This document shows positions 33,987 through 43,817 of a DNA stretch of 64,000 nucleotides, one piece after another. The notes beneath the pieces were generated by a model. That model ran no database searches. It had not been told where the DNA came from and saw only the letters and a program-made list of their open reading frames with translations. The first letter of the stretch is position 1. Each line of letters opens with the position of its first letter. Source of the DNA: Bacteroidota bacterium (GTDB taxonomy: Bacteria > Bacteroidota > Bacteroidia > Bacteroidales > VadinHA17); assembly GCA_011050615.1 (NCBI GenBank), contig DRFJ01000014.1, positions 1-64,000 of the forward strand, written 5' to 3'. The translations under genes were made by a program, and so were the position numbers.

Positions 33987-36611
33987 ATGAGAAAAGTTTT
34001 ATTGTTGTTTTTGCTTGTACCGGGTATGGTATGTGCCCAGGTTGTTTATGAGAATTTTGAATCGGGCCTAACAGGTGACTGGTTACTGACCGGAGGAGAC
34101 CGCTGGGAAGCTGATTCATTATTCGTAATAAACGGGAAATTATCTCTTCATCATTCCTTCGATAACAGTGATTCGGGATGCGATCAGATTGGTATCGGCA
34201 TAAATGGCCTTCAGCCTGCTTTTTCCGACACAAAGTGGAAATTTAAGATCAGACACGCTTATAATCCCTCTTCATCAAATAACTGGTCTTTCTTTCTTCT
34301 GTCTGATGAAGCTCCGCCGGGAATGATACCGGGCGGCACGGTATCAGGCTTTGCTCTGGGAGTTAACTTAAGCGGTTATGACGATACACTGCGCTTATGG
34401 AAGCTCACTGAAGGACGCGCATCGGTAGTGTTGTCAACCTCCCTGAACTGGCAGAATAATATAGGTATCGATTCTGTTCTTGCCCTTACCGTAAAGAGAA
34501 ATACTGACGGCCACTGGCAGGTTTTCATTGCTGACACACAGGACAACCAGGTATTAATCGGTGAAGGAAACGACAGTGATTTATATTACGCGGGATGGGC
34601 AGGGATAATGTTTGAATACTCATCGTCCCAGGATCGTAAGCTCTGGATTGATGATGTTATTATTGAAGGTCATATAGAGGCAGACACGCAGCCACCCATT
34701 GTTGATACAGCATATTTTTCAGGTAATAAAACTCTTATACTTGAATTTAATGAAAGCCTTGCTGACCCTCCCGGGAGGCAATGCTGCACACTGATGCCGG
34801 GGAATATGAACCCGGATGAAATAATCCGGGAAGGTGAATCATATCTTTTGAGATTTGAACAGTCTCTTGCCAATAAAACTTATTATGAGCTGCATATAAG
34901 TAATGTATGTGACCTGTGGTCTAACTGTTGTGATACCATAATTGACAGTATCCCGCTTGTTATACCCGGAAGAGACGATATAATAATCTCTGAGGTAATG
35001 TTCGACCCGGAGCCCCCTGCAGGATTGCCGGATGCCGAATATATTGAGCTGTATAATACCTCGGGTTTTGATCTTAATATTTCAGGATTAAAAATTATTA
35101 CCGGGACCGATGAATACCTGCTTCCGGCATTCCGCTTTGAGCAGGATACTTATGTCCTGATCACTAATGAAATTGATGCTGAATTATTTATGGGTTATGG
35201 CAGAACGATATACCCTGACCGCAGATTCAGCCTTAATAATACTGTTGATATGATTTTATTGAGGGATCAGGAGAGTGAATTTATTCATGGTCTTGAATAT
35301 AATATTAAGTGGTACAAAAACCAGCTTAAGCAATATGGAGGCTGGGCACTCGAGATGATCGATTATGACTATCCCCTTGCAGGAAGGTCAAACTGGACTG
35401 AATCAAAAGACAGGTCAGGGGGAACACCGGGAAGGATTAACTCTGTGAACTCCTTTAACCCCGACCTGGAGAATCCTGCATTGATCAATATCTACCCGGT
35501 CACGGACAGGCATGTGCACCTTGCATTTTCTGAGACCATGGACCCGGAAGCAATGGATCCCCGGAGTTGGTCAGTGCAGGATATTGGCCTGACAGAAGCC
35601 GAAAGCGCTGATCCATTGTTCAGAAGCATAAATATTGAGCTGGCAGACAGCCTGAAGAGGGGAATTATTTATGAGATAAACTCCCTGAATGATGTAAGTG
35701 ATGTGGCCGGTAACAGCCTTGTAATAAAAGATAATCGTTTTGGGCTGCCTCTTGTTACTGAAGCCCGGGATATACTTTTCAATGAAATAATGTTTGACCC
35801 TCTGCCCGGGGGTGCTGAGTTTATAGAGTTCTATAATAATTCCGGAAAGATAGCGGATATGTCAGATCTCTTTATTGTCACTTATGATGAAGAGAAATCA
35901 GACACCGGTACAATTTGCTGGCTGTCAGATGAGTGTCGTTGCCTCATGCCGGGGGATTATTATGTGATAACAGATGATCGTGAAGCTATTATTAATCAAT
36001 GCATCAATTGTGATGAGGACAGGATCTTTGAGCCGGGCTCCCTGCCTTCGTTACCTGATAAGGGAGGCAGCCTCCTTCTTTTTAACAGGAATCTTATTCT
36101 TATAGACAGAATGGATTATTCTGAGGAGATGCACTCTGCCATGTTGTCAGTAACCTGCGGTATCTCCCTTGAACGTATTTCAACAGATATTCCTGCTACG
36201 GACAGGAGTAACTGGAGATCGGCTTCGGGCAACTCCGGTTATGCTACTCCGGGAATAATAAACTCAGTTGCAGAAGGCCCGGAAGATATTGGGAGCAAGG
36301 GCGCCATGAGTTTGTCATCAGGAAAAATAAGCCCTGATAATGATGGATTTGAAGATTACCTGAGGATACTGGTCACTTCGGCCAGTGATCAGAATATTCT
36401 TACTGTGCTGGTCTTTAACGATATGGGTTACCCCGTCAGGACTCTGGCCGATAAGCTGGCATCGGGTTCCAGCTCATTAATAATCTGGGATGGATGTGAC
36501 GACAGGGGGAATCCTGTAAGGGAAGGCATTTACATTATCTGTTCAACCATAGTACCTGCCGGCAGGCTCCCGGTGCTTGTGAAAAAGGTATGTACTGTTG
36601 TGTACTACTGA
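33987..36611 (+). CDS. Secreted protein with two lamin-tail domains
   Basis: 874 aa. Signal peptide ending MVCAQ (residue 18), an N-terminal jelly-roll-like region (about 20-230), Ig-like segments (about 235-330 and 500-590), two lamin-tail domains (about 330-490 and 595-770, each beginning with the pattern I..(S/N)E(V/I)MFDP) and a C-terminal FlgD-like Ig region (about 780-874, SPDNDGFEDYL and GIYI). The end lacks a clear Por-secretion motif. Such proteins are exported or surface bound; role unknown. It ends 7 nt inside the converging MFS gene. Confidence 0.8.
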   Translation: MRKVLLLFLLVPGMVCAQVVYENFESGLTGDWLLTGGDRWEADSLFVINGKLSLHHSFDNSDSGCDQIGIGINGLQPAFSDTKWKFKIRHAYNPSSSNNWSFFLLSDEAPPGMIPGGTVSGFALGVNLSGYDDTLRLWKLTEGRASVVLSTSLNWQNNIGIDSVLALTVKRNTDGHWQVFIADTQDNQVLIGEGNDSDLYYAGWAGIMFEYSSSQDRKLWIDDVIIEGHIEADTQPPIVDTAYFSGNKTLILEFNESLADPPGRQCCTLMPGNMNPDEIIREGESYLLRFEQSLANKTYYELHISNVCDLWSNCCDTIIDSIPLVIPGRDDIIISEVMFDPEPPAGLPDAEYIELYNTSGFDLNISGLKIITGTDEYLLPAFRFEQDTYVLITNEIDAELFMGYGRTIYPDRRFSLNNTVDMILLRDQESEFIHGLEYNIKWYKNQLKQYGGWALEMIDYDYPLAGRSNWTESKDRSGGTPGRINSVNSFNPDLENPALINIYPVTDRHVHLAFSETMDPEAMDPRSWSVQDIGLTEAESADPLFRSINIELADSLKRGIIYEINSLNDVSDVAGNSLVIKDNRFGLPLVTEARDILFNEIMFDPLPGGAEFIEFYNNSGKIADMSDLFIVTYDEEKSDTGTICWLSDECRCLMPGDYYVITDDREAIINQCINCDEDRIFEPGSLPSLPDKGGSLLLFNRNLILIDRMDYSEEMHSAMLSVTCGISLERISTDIPATDRSNWRSASGNSGYATPGIINSVAEGPEDIGSKGAMSLSSGKISPDNDGFEDYLRILVTSASDQNILTVLVFNDMGYPVRTLADKLASGSSSLIIWDGCDDRGNPVREGIYIICSTIVPAGRLPVLVKKVCTVVYY

Positions 36612-37792
36612 TCAGCTGCATTATTAAACTTCTTTTCAGGTACCATCATGGCAAATATGATTGAAGGGAAGGCCAGCAGTGCGGCTATTAAATATGTCTT
36701 GTCCATACCGATATGATCAGAAAAGGCTCCCACCCCGAGCGTCATGACCGCGTTGATAAAAAAGTTGATAGTCATGTATACCCCGTTAACAAAAGGAAGA
36801 TGTTTGGTATCGAGGTTATGTATTATTGCCAGGTTTACCGATTCAGGCCCTACCAGGAAGATACCCATGAAAACAAGTAATATGATACTGGCAATGCCTG
36901 AGGACTGCAGAAACAGTATCATCAGCACCGGGGATAATATTGTTACGATGACCAGTGTCGTTCGCCTGCCTATCCTGTCAGATATTGAACCAGAAATGAA
37001 GGTGCCTGCCGCAGCAGCCAGCTGTAGCACAGAGAGTGATATGCCAGCTCCCCACAGTTCCATTCCCTTGCCTGTAAGGTAGACAGGAAGATAAAGTGTC
37101 AGAGACGATTTCATTGCCCCCCTGAAAAATGTTATTCCGGCAAGGGTAAGAAAAACGGGAAGAAACCTCCGGAATATTCCCGGGTAATCAGGTTTTTCGG
37201 TTTTAATTTCCTCGCTTATAGATATTTTATGGAGCTTGATGTAAAGAATGAATGAGGCAATAATGCCAAAGGGTATTAGCCTGAGGGTACCATTCAGACC
37301 CCATTGTTCAACTGCAGCAACGACAACCAGGGGGCCAAGCGTCCGTGCCAGTTCACCCCCCAGCATATAGAAACTCATACCCATACCGGTTCGTTCCCCT
37401 GATATTTTTTTTACCATAACAGGGGCAGGGACATGAAAAAGTGTGGAGCTTACGCCACTTACGAAAATCAAGATTACCAGTATAATATATGTTGGTGCAA
37501 CACCAATAAAGCTCATGGCTACTGTAGTTACAGCAGGGGCAAATATTACGAAATATCTTACCTTCAGGTTTTCGGACAGTATGCCTATCAGGAAATTAAA
37601 CAGGGAAGGCACACGCTGCACAACCGCCAGCAAGCCTGAGAGAAAGAGTGATATATTCAGTTTCTGTATAAGCAGGGGCAGGATGGGTGCGAGGAAGGAA
37701 GTGTATACATCGTGAGTAAGATGAGCCAGAGAAATAAGTATTACATTAGCTGTCTGAAACCCGTTTTTTCTTACTTTCTCACTATTCTGCAT
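36605..37792 (-). CDS. MFS transporter, fosmidomycin-resistance-like
   Basis: 395 aa, twelve hydrophobic segments in two six-helix halves. The N-terminal LAHLTHDVYTSFLAPILPLL resembles the Fsr subfamily, whose E. coli member exports fosmidomycin. Actual substrate unknown. It is the last gene of the run sppA-lpxK-pnp-MFS, 8 nt after pnp. Confidence 0.8.
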   Translation of the reverse strand: MQNSEKVRKNGFQTANVILISLAHLTHDVYTSFLAPILPLLIQKLNISLFLSGLLAVVQRVPSLFNFLIGILSENLKVRYFVIFAPAVTTVAMSFIGVAPTYIILVILIFVSGVSSTLFHVPAPVMVKKISGERTGMGMSFYMLGGELARTLGPLVVVAAVEQWGLNGTLRLIPFGIIASFILYIKLHKISISEEIKTEKPDYPGIFRRFLPVFLTLAGITFFRGAMKSSLTLYLPVYLTGKGMELWGAGISLSVLQLAAAAGTFISGSISDRIGRRTTLVIVTILSPVLMILFLQSSGIASIILLVFMGIFLVGPESVNLAIIHNLDTKHLPFVNGVYMTINFFINAVMTLGVGAFSDHIGMDKTYLIAALLAFPSIIFAMMVPEKKFNNAADQ

Positions 37793-37800
37793 TCCGTCTG

Positions 37801-38610
37801 TCAGATTTTATCTATCAGTTTTGTCATTATTGCCGTCATTTTGGATTCGCTTGCGGCTGCAGCCTGGCTTACCATTTCATGGGTGATATAATGTATTTTC
37901 CCTTCCACGCCCAGGTCACTGATGATGCTTACCGCAAAACAGGGGATACTCATATGCCTTGCAACAATCACCTCCGGCACGGTTGACATGCCCACAGCAT
38001 CTGCCCCTATATTCCTGAAATGCTTGTATTCGGCAGGAGTCTCAAAGGTGGGTCCTGTGGTGGCCAGGTATATGCCTTTCTTAACTTCAATATTCAGTTT
38101 CCGCGATACTTCGTCTGCTTTTGTTATGAGATCTTTGTCATAAGCCTCGCTCATATCCGGGAATCGCGGGCCAATCATGTTATTATTTGGTCCTATGAGT
38201 GGGTTTGGAAGGAAGTTGATGTGATCTGTTATGATCATAATGTCCCCGACGCTGAAATCAGGGTTTATTCCTCCGGCTGCATTCGAAAGGAACAGGTATT
38301 TTATGCCCAGGTATTTCATAACCCGCACCGGAAATACGAGCTGGGCCGTTGTATAGCCTTCGTAATAATGGAAACGGCCTTTCATGGCTACAATCTTTTT
38401 GGAGCCAAAATCACCGTAAATAAGCTTTCCCTCATGACCCTCAACGGTCGATACCGGGAAATTAGGTATTTCTGAGTAATCAACCTCATGTATGATTTTT
38501 ATCTTTGACACCAGTCCGCCAAGCCCGGTCCCCAGTACTACTCCGGCATCAGGTGCCGTAAATCCTTTTGATTTAAGAAAGGCTGCCGTTTCTTCTATTT
38601 TTTCCAGCAT
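37801..38610 (-). CDS. Purine-nucleoside phosphorylase (trimeric, PNP-I)
   Basis: Phosphorolysis of inosine, guanosine and their deoxy forms. 269 aa with VVLGTGLGGL, GRFHYYEGY, LSNAAGGINPDF, and the purine-site segment GPTFETPAEYK followed by GMSTVPEVIVARH. These features mark the mammalian-type trimeric family and not hexameric DeoD. Start overlaps the lpxK 3' end by 38 nt. Confidence 0.94.
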   Translation of the reverse strand: MLEKIEETAAFLKSKGFTAPDAGVVLGTGLGGLVSKIKIIHEVDYSEIPNFPVSTVEGHEGKLIYGDFGSKKIVAMKGRFHYYEGYTTAQLVFPVRVMKYLGIKYLFLSNAAGGINPDFSVGDIMIITDHINFLPNPLIGPNNNMIGPRFPDMSEAYDKDLITKADEVSRKLNIEVKKGIYLATTGPTFETPAEYKHFRNIGADAVGMSTVPEVIVARHMSIPCFAVSIISDLGVEGKIHYITHEMVSQAAAASESKMTAIMTKLIDKI

Positions 38611-39667
38611 AGTCTATAATTAGTTTATCAAATTTGCTCTTATCTTCATCACGGAAAATAACATTGATCCCGAGATAAAACAGTTTATCATCGGGGAAAT
38701 CTTCCTCAACGAGGATTTCCCTTAGCCGTATAGCATCTTTTTCCGTTGTGATTAAACACCTTTGCCCTTCGGGCATTGACATATATTTTTCTCTGATCAG
38801 CCTGCGGTCCCTGTTGTTAAAGGAATGATGATCAGGGTATTTAAGATGCTTTATATTAAGCTTATATTCATTAAGATAACTCACCAGAGGCCCCGGGTCA
38901 GCTATTCCGCTTACCAGAAGAACATTTTTCAGGTCCTCAGCTATCTGATTCATTTTTATTCCGGGATTCTCCCCTGTGAAAATATTGACCGGCCGATCGT
39001 ATGACAATCCCGTAAAGAATACCTGCTGTGCTGAAGACAGAGGGATTTCCTTTATCTTCTCCTCTGTCTCACCCGGTCCCTGCCGGGCAGGTGATTTTGT
39101 CACCAGGACTATGTCGGCCCTTTTTGCTGAAGACCCGGGTTCCCTTAACCTTCCGGCAGGAAAGAGGCAGTCTTTTGTCAAAGGCCTGTTAAAATCTATA
39201 AGCAATATGCTGAGGCCGGCTCTTACATACCTGTGCTGGTAGGCGTCGTCAAGGATTACCAGGTCGACATCAGGTTCCTTTGCGAGGATTTCGTTAATGC
39301 CGTGAACCCTCTTCCTGTCAACAGCTACTGTTATACCTGGATATTTGCATTTTATCTGCAGGGCTTCGTCACCCGAGGTACTAACACTGGAACTGGCTGT
39401 AACAATATTGAAATTGCGTGTCTTTCTTTTGTAGCCCCTGCTAAGCACGGCAATATTGTGCTCGTCCTTAAGTAGTTTTACAAGGTATTCTACGTGAGGT
39501 GTCTTACCTGTTCCTCCCACAGTAATATTTCCAACTGTTATGACAGGGAGATCAAAGCCGGTGGAATTCAGAATATTTTTATCGAAGAGCCAGTTACGCA
39601 GCCTTATTACCATGCCATAAAACAGGGAGAAGGGGAAGAGCAATATTTTTTGCAGGTTCTTCAGCAT
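38573..39667 (-). CDS. lpxK: Tetraacyldisaccharide 4'-kinase
   Basis: Adds the 4'-phosphate in lipid A synthesis at the inner membrane. 364 aa: N-terminal membrane-associating helix, the Walker-like VGNITVGGTGKTPHVEYLV, and LDDAYQHRYVRAGLSILLID with the family GRLREP. Proof of an LPS-type outer membrane. Start overlaps the sppA stop by 1 nt (TAATG). Confidence 0.95.
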   Translation of the reverse strand: MLKNLQKILLFPFSLFYGMVIRLRNWLFDKNILNSTGFDLPVITVGNITVGGTGKTPHVEYLVKLLKDEHNIAVLSRGYKRKTRNFNIVTASSSVSTSGDEALQIKCKYPGITVAVDRKRVHGINEILAKEPDVDLVILDDAYQHRYVRAGLSILLIDFNRPLTKDCLFPAGRLREPGSSAKRADIVLVTKSPARQGPGETEEKIKEIPLSSAQQVFFTGLSYDRPVNIFTGENPGIKMNQIAEDLKNVLLVSGIADPGPLVSYLNEYKLNIKHLKYPDHHSFNNRDRRLIREKYMSMPEGQRCLITTEKDAIRLREILVEEDFPDDKLFYLGINVIFRDEDKSKFDKLIIDYAGKNRRNGSLS

Positions 39668-41433
39668 TACCTGATTTCAATGATATATGGCAGGCGCGCC
39701 TGGACACCTGTAAGTGTTCGCAACTCATTGATACTCTCATAATATTTTGACAGCTCACCGAGCTCCTTCTTTATTAATTTAGCCTTTATATCACCGGTAA
39801 GGCTTTTCATCAGTTTTGTGTATATATCTTCAGCTTCGGGGTATTCCTTTATATCGTAATCTTCCAGAGATGCCAGCGTCGCAGCTTCTTCGATTGCATC
39901 ACGGAGTCCCCCGATATTGTCCACAAGGTTCAGGCCAAGAGCATCTTTCCCGGTATATACCTGTCCCTGTCCCATTGAATCAACTTTTTCTTCGTTGATA
40001 TCCCTGCCCTCCGAGACCCTTTTGACAAATACTTCATAGGTCTTGTCAACATGTTGCTGGTATATCATTTCCTCCTGGCTGGTCATACCCCTGAATATAG
40101 ACAGCATATCCGAGTTTTTATTCGTTTTAACCACATCCCGTGTTATGCCCAGCTTTTCTTCCATGAGGGCACTCGCTTCCGGGTAAATCCCGAAGACCCC
40201 GATGGATCCTGTCAATGTAGTGGGCTGGGCAAATATTTTTGTGGCCGGGACGGACATGTAATAACCTCCTGAAGCAGCATAGTTGCTCATTGATACAACA
40301 ACGGGTATTTCCCTGTTTGTGAGCTCAATCTCCCTCCACATATTATCAGAAGCCATGGCATTGCCTCCCGGGGAATTAACCCTTATTACCACAGCTTTAT
40401 AATCATCTGATTCCCTTATTTTTCGCATCATTGCAGAGAAAGAATCGCCTCCAATATTGCCTGTCTGGCCATGGCCCATATTTATTGTCCCCTCGGCATA
40501 TACAACTGCTATTGATGATTCGGCTTTCTCCTTTTTGTCAATCACAGCCTTACTGTATTTGGACATGCTAACCTGCTCGGGCTTTTTATCATCTTCCGTC
40601 CCGGTGAGGCTTTTTATTTCTTCAAGGAGTTCATCCCTGTACTTCATCCCATCAATCAGGCCTGCCTCGAGAGCTTTTTCCAAGTCAAAAACCACCAGGT
40701 CATCAGCCAGCCTGTTCAGTTCTTCTGTACTTATTTGACGCGATTCAGATATATTGTTTACCAGGTGGCCCCAGATACTTGTTATATATCTTTCTATCTG
40801 CTCACGGTTGGCATCACTAAGGCCGCTCAGCATGTATTTTTCGACTGCTCCCTTGTATTTGCCATGCCTTATAACCTGGACGTTAACGCCCAGTTTTTCA
40901 AGCGCATTCTTATAAAATATCACCTCTGATGCAAGTCCCTTGAACTCCATTATGGCATTGGGATTAACATATATTTTGTCGGCAACACTTGAAATATAAT
41001 ATGCTTCCTGGCTCAGGATATAGTCGGTATATGATATAATGAATTTACCTGATTCCCTGAACCGGAGAAGGGCATTTCTTATTTCTTCCGCCTTCCCCCA
41101 TCCGTTGACCATCATTCCGTTTGTAATCAGCAATCCCTTTATCCTGTCATCCGTGGCTGCCTTTTCCAGGTTTGAAAGAATATCATTTATGCCGGGGGCA
41201 GGTCTAAAGGTAAATTCGATGGGATCAAATGAACTCCATGGATCATTCATCCCCTGTTCCGGAATTATCAGTCCTGTATTCAGTACAAGGATTGAATTTG
41301 ATTTTATGCTAACGGGCTTTTCTGCCGAAGCAATCATAAGACTGAAACTGGCCAGGCTGATAAAAAAGAATAATAATCCTGCAATAAGCAGGCCTGTAAT
41401 GGTTGCAAGTGTGTATTTCAGAAAACTTTTCAT
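39667..41433 (-). CDS. sppA: Signal peptide peptidase SppA, 67-kDa type
   Basis: Inner-membrane serine protease that digests leftover signal peptides. 588 aa, one N-terminal membrane segment (about 8-30) and two tandem SppA domains. The catalytic dyad is present: Lys194 in GKYKGAVEKY of the first domain, and Ser388 in NYAASGGYY of the second, as in the E. coli enzyme. First gene of sppA-lpxK-pnp-MFS. Confidence 0.93.
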   Translation of the reverse strand: MKSFLKYTLATITGLLIAGLLFFFISLASFSLMIASAEKPVSIKSNSILVLNTGLIIPEQGMNDPWSSFDPIEFTFRPAPGINDILSNLEKAATDDRIKGLLITNGMMVNGWGKAEEIRNALLRFRESGKFIISYTDYILSQEAYYISSVADKIYVNPNAIMEFKGLASEVIFYKNALEKLGVNVQVIRHGKYKGAVEKYMLSGLSDANREQIERYITSIWGHLVNNISESRQISTEELNRLADDLVVFDLEKALEAGLIDGMKYRDELLEEIKSLTGTEDDKKPEQVSMSKYSKAVIDKKEKAESSIAVVYAEGTINMGHGQTGNIGGDSFSAMMRKIRESDDYKAVVIRVNSPGGNAMASDNMWREIELTNREIPVVVSMSNYAASGGYYMSVPATKIFAQPTTLTGSIGVFGIYPEASALMEEKLGITRDVVKTNKNSDMLSIFRGMTSQEEMIYQQHVDKTYEVFVKRVSEGRDINEEKVDSMGQGQVYTGKDALGLNLVDNIGGLRDAIEEAATLASLEDYDIKEYPEAEDIYTKLMKSLTGDIKAKLIKKELGELSKYYESINELRTLTGVQARLPYIIEIR

Positions 41434-41464
41434 GATGTGTATTTTACAGCTTAAATTAAGACTT

Positions 41465-41472
41465 CAAATATA
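41465..41472 (-). promoter_or_regulatory. Promoter -7 element for sppA operon
   Basis: Minus strand TATATTTG, exact TAnnTTTG, about 32 nt before the sppA start. The -33 element is not clear. Confidence 0.4.
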
Positions 41473-41513
41473 TAAAAAACAAGGACAGGGTAGTTTGGTT
41501 CGAAATGAATTAA

Positions 41514-41521
41514 TAATTTTG
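41514..41521 (+). promoter_or_regulatory. Promoter -7 element for folK
   Basis: TAATTTTG, exact match to TAnnTTTG, 25 nt before the chosen folK ATG. A TTTG at 41494 is only 16 nt upstream. The box supports the short folK start. Confidence 0.4.
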
Positions 41522-41545
41522 AAGCCTGGTGAAAACGTTTTGAAA

Positions 41546-42031
41546 ATGATTACAGCCTACCTGGGTCTGGGTACAAATATGGGCGACAGGGCCGGAAATC
41601 TTGCGGATGCAAGAAAACTTCTGGATGGGAACCTGATGGATATTATGTCGGTGTCGCATGTTTATGTTTCAGAACCATGGGGCTTTGACAGTGATCATGA
41701 TTTTTTAAACCAGGTTATAGAGGTCAGGACAAAGACAGATGCCTTTGATTTACTTGATATTGTACAGGAGGCAGAAAATAAAATGGGCCGGACAAGGATG
41801 CTGACAGCTTATTCAGACCGGGTAATAGATATTGATATACTGTTTTACGGAGATGAGATCATAAGCAGTAAACCACTGATCATTCCCCATCCTCTTCTCC
41901 ATAAGCGTATGTTTGTATTGCAGCCCATGGCAGATCTGGCTCCCGGCTTTGTGCATCCTGTTTTCAACAGGACTATAGCCGAGTTAATGGAAGAATGTAA
42001 AGATCCCCCTCTGACCCGGTTTCCCCTTTAA
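41546..42031 (+). CDS. folK: 2-amino-4-hydroxy-6-hydroxymethyldihydropteridine diphosphokinase
   Basis: Pyrophosphorylates the pterin in folate synthesis. 161 aa from ATG 41546; the frame is open much further upstream (to 41039) but that part overlaps sppA in antisense and has no family similarity. Motifs: LGLGTNMGDR, SEPWGFDSDHDFLNQV, and the metal pair in DRVIDIDILFYG, then IPHPLLHKRMFVLQP. No other folate gene nearby. Confidence 0.93.
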   Translation: MITAYLGLGTNMGDRAGNLADARKLLDGNLMDIMSVSHVYVSEPWGFDSDHDFLNQVIEVRTKTDAFDLLDIVQEAENKMGRTRMLTAYSDRVIDIDILFYGDEIISSKPLIIPHPLLHKRMFVLQPMADLAPGFVHPVFNRTIAELMEECKDPPLTRFPL

Positions 42032-42076
42032 ACCTGGGCGAAGCGGTCCTCGTCGGAGCCGGCGGGGACAGGGGGA

Positions 42077-42760
42077 TCACAGTGTTCCGTTGTCAGCATA
42101 GCTGTAATACCCGTTATCGGTAACAATAACATGGTCGAGGAGACTGATATCAAAGCAGGAAGCGGCTTCCCTGATTTTCATGGTTATGCGTGTGTCGGCT
42201 TCGCTGGGATCGAGGTTGCCCGAGGGATGATTGTGGCATATGATAATTGAAGAGGCCAGCAGTTCAAGGGCTTTTTTAATAATTAAGCGCACGTCGGTGA
42301 TGGTGCCGCTTATACCGCCCTGGCTGAGTTTATGCCTGCTCAGTATCTTATTTGACCTGTTCAGGTAGAGCAGCCAGAATTCCTCATGGGTGAGGTCGGC
42401 AAGCAGTGGATTGAAGATTGTATACACATCATTGCTTGATCTTATTTTTGCAGCTTCAATAATCTCTGCGGATTTTCGTCTGCGGCCAAGCTCAAGGGCA
42501 GCCATGATATTAATGGCTTTGGCTGTACCTATACCTTTCAGTTTAACAAGATCATGTACATCCAGCTTACCCAGGCGATTCAGGTTGTTGGAGGCAAGCT
42601 TCAGTATTTCCCGTGCCAGGTCGACTGCCGATTTATCATTGCTTCCCGATCCTATCAGGATAGCCAGCAATTCAGCATCACTGAGACTTGATATACCTTT
42701 GTAGAGGAGTTTCTCCCGGGGCCTGTCCTCAAGGGCCCAGTCTTTGATTTTAAGTGACAT
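42077..42760 (-). CDS. radC: RadC-family protein (JAB/MPN domain)
   Basis: 227 aa. An N-terminal helix-hairpin-helix region (LKGIGTAKAINIMAALELGRR) is followed by the MPN domain with the metal motif CHNHPSGNLDPSEAD. Despite the name, a role in DNA repair is not established for the family. Start ATG 42760. It does not overlap folK, but the 45-nt gap to folK is GC-rich. Confidence 0.93.
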   Translation of the reverse strand: MSLKIKDWALEDRPREKLLYKGISSLSDAELLAILIGSGSNDKSAVDLAREILKLASNNLNRLGKLDVHDLVKLKGIGTAKAINIMAALELGRRRKSAEIIEAAKIRSSNDVYTIFNPLLADLTHEEFWLLYLNRSNKILSRHKLSQGGISGTITDVRLIIKKALELLASSIIICHNHPSGNLDPSEADTRITMKIREAASCFDISLLDHVIVTDNGYYSYADNGTL

Positions 42761-42817
42761 ACAGCAAGATTTTTATTCTGCTGCAATTTACATAAAGGGA
42801 ATGAAAAATTAAAAAAA

Positions 42818-42843
42818 AAGGCTGCCCGGGGAAGGACAGCCTT
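42818..42843 (-). terminator. Terminator of rpsT
   Basis: Minus strand AAGGCTGTCC/GGGCAGCCTT (one G-U pair) with a short loop and a T9 run (plus-strand A at 42811-42819). Confidence 0.85.
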
Positions 42844-42861
42844 AATTAAAATTATAATCTC

Positions 42862-43113
42862 TTACAGGTTATTTACATGTTTTGTCAGCGATGACTTCAG
42901 GTTTGCGGCTTTATTCCTATGAATAACATTTTTATTTACCAGTCTGTCAAGCATGGATGATACTTTAGGATAAAGCTCCTTTGCTTCTTCCTTATCAGAT
43001 GTTGCCCGAAGTTTTTTCAGGCTGTTACGCATGGTCTTTACAAAATACTTGTTATGCAGCCTGCGTTTCTCGCTCTGCCTGTTTCTCTTTTCCGCTGATT
43101 TGTGATTAGCCAT
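42862..43113 (-). CDS. rpsT: 30S ribosomal protein S20
   Basis: 83 aa, very basic three-helix protein starting MANHKSAEKRNRQSEKRR, with the later VIHRNKAANLKSSL typical of S20. It follows tRNA-Glu by 31 nt and probably shares its transcript. Confidence 0.95.
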   Translation of the reverse strand: MANHKSAEKRNRQSEKRRLHNKYFVKTMRNSLKKLRATSDKEEAKELYPKVSSMLDRLVNKNVIHRNKAANLKSSLTKHVNNL

Positions 43114-43144
43114 CTTAATAATCTCCTCTGATTCGTAAAATTTG

Positions 43145-43216
43145 TACTCCGTAGGGGAATCGAACCCCTGCTACAAGGATGAAAACCTTGCGTCCTAACC
43201 ACTAGACGAACGGAGC
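43145..43216 (-). tRNA. tRNA-Glu (anticodon TTC)
   Basis: Minus strand cloverleaf: acceptor GCTCCGT/ACGGAGT (first pair G-U), anticodon stem CAAGG/CCTTG with loop TTTTCAT (anticodon TTC), T arm GGGG TTCGATT CCCC, discriminator A. CCA not encoded. Confidence 0.95.
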
Positions 43217-43245
43217 AAAGAACTCTCTTTTATAGAAAGCGGATG

Positions 43246-43277
43246 CAAAGAAAATACCTTTTTTTCAATAAAGCAAA
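43246..43277 (-). promoter_or_regulatory. Candidate promoter of tRNA-Glu and rpsT
   Basis: Minus strand TTTG (43274-43277), 20-nt spacer, TTTCTTTG (43246-43253), one mismatch to TAnnTTTG. The distance to the tRNA is about 30 nt. Confidence 0.4.
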
Positions 43278-43316
43278 TCTAATATTGAAAAAGGCCGGGA
43301 TACAGGTGGTCCTGGA

Positions 43317-43781
43317 TTAAAAGACATACCTGACCGATAATCCCCCGTGGATACCTCCCCAGCCGGTATATCCTATGAGGTTAACACTGGGCATAATATC
43401 AAGGGCAAGGTTTAGCGGGATATCATCGAAGGTATATTCAAGACCAAGGGTAAAATCTGCACCCAGAACTGAGCCAACGTTAATATCATCTATGTACCTG
43501 TTATTATTCCAGAAACCTATGTGGGCGCCAAAACCCCAGTACCAGTTAAGGCCGGGATATTCACCCGTCCAGTGCTCATTCTCATAAAGTCCGGTAATAA
43601 CAAATCCACCCCAGCTACTGGCCAGTATGCCTTCAAGAGCATTTGTCCTGTTGTGAAAATGTTTAACTGTAATGCCATAGGGGAAGCCCGCCCTGAGGCC
43701 AAGACTGGTTTTGTAATCCTGGGCACTGACAGTGAAACCGAGGAAAAAAATTGTTATCAGGACTAATACGCTTTTCTTCAT
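43317..43781 (-). CDS. Small outer-membrane beta-barrel-like protein
   Basis: 154 aa from ATG 43781, which places a clean signal peptide (MKKSVLVLITIFFLGFTVSAQ-type, here given only as residues 1-21) at the very start; the longer frame from 43820 is less likely. The mature part alternates hydrophobic and polar residues with many Gly, Tyr and Trp and ends in an aromatic residue (RYVF), as in 8-strand outer-membrane barrels. Function unknown. Confidence 0.7.
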   Translation of the reverse strand: MKKSVLVLITIFFLGFTVSAQDYKTSLGLRAGFPYGITVKHFHNRTNALEGILASSWGGFVITGLYENEHWTGEYPGLNWYWGFGAHIGFWNNNRYIDDINVGSVLGADFTLGLEYTFDDIPLNLALDIMPSVNLIGYTGWGGIHGGLSVRYVF

Positions 43782-43817
43782 TTTATAGTAATTTTTTAGT
43801 TGTTTTTTCAGAAACGG

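Noticed and set aside
41039-41545. Long N-terminal extension of folK
   Set aside because: This part lies antisense to sppA, has no similarity to the HPPK family, and an exact -7 box (41514-41521) lies just before ATG 41546.
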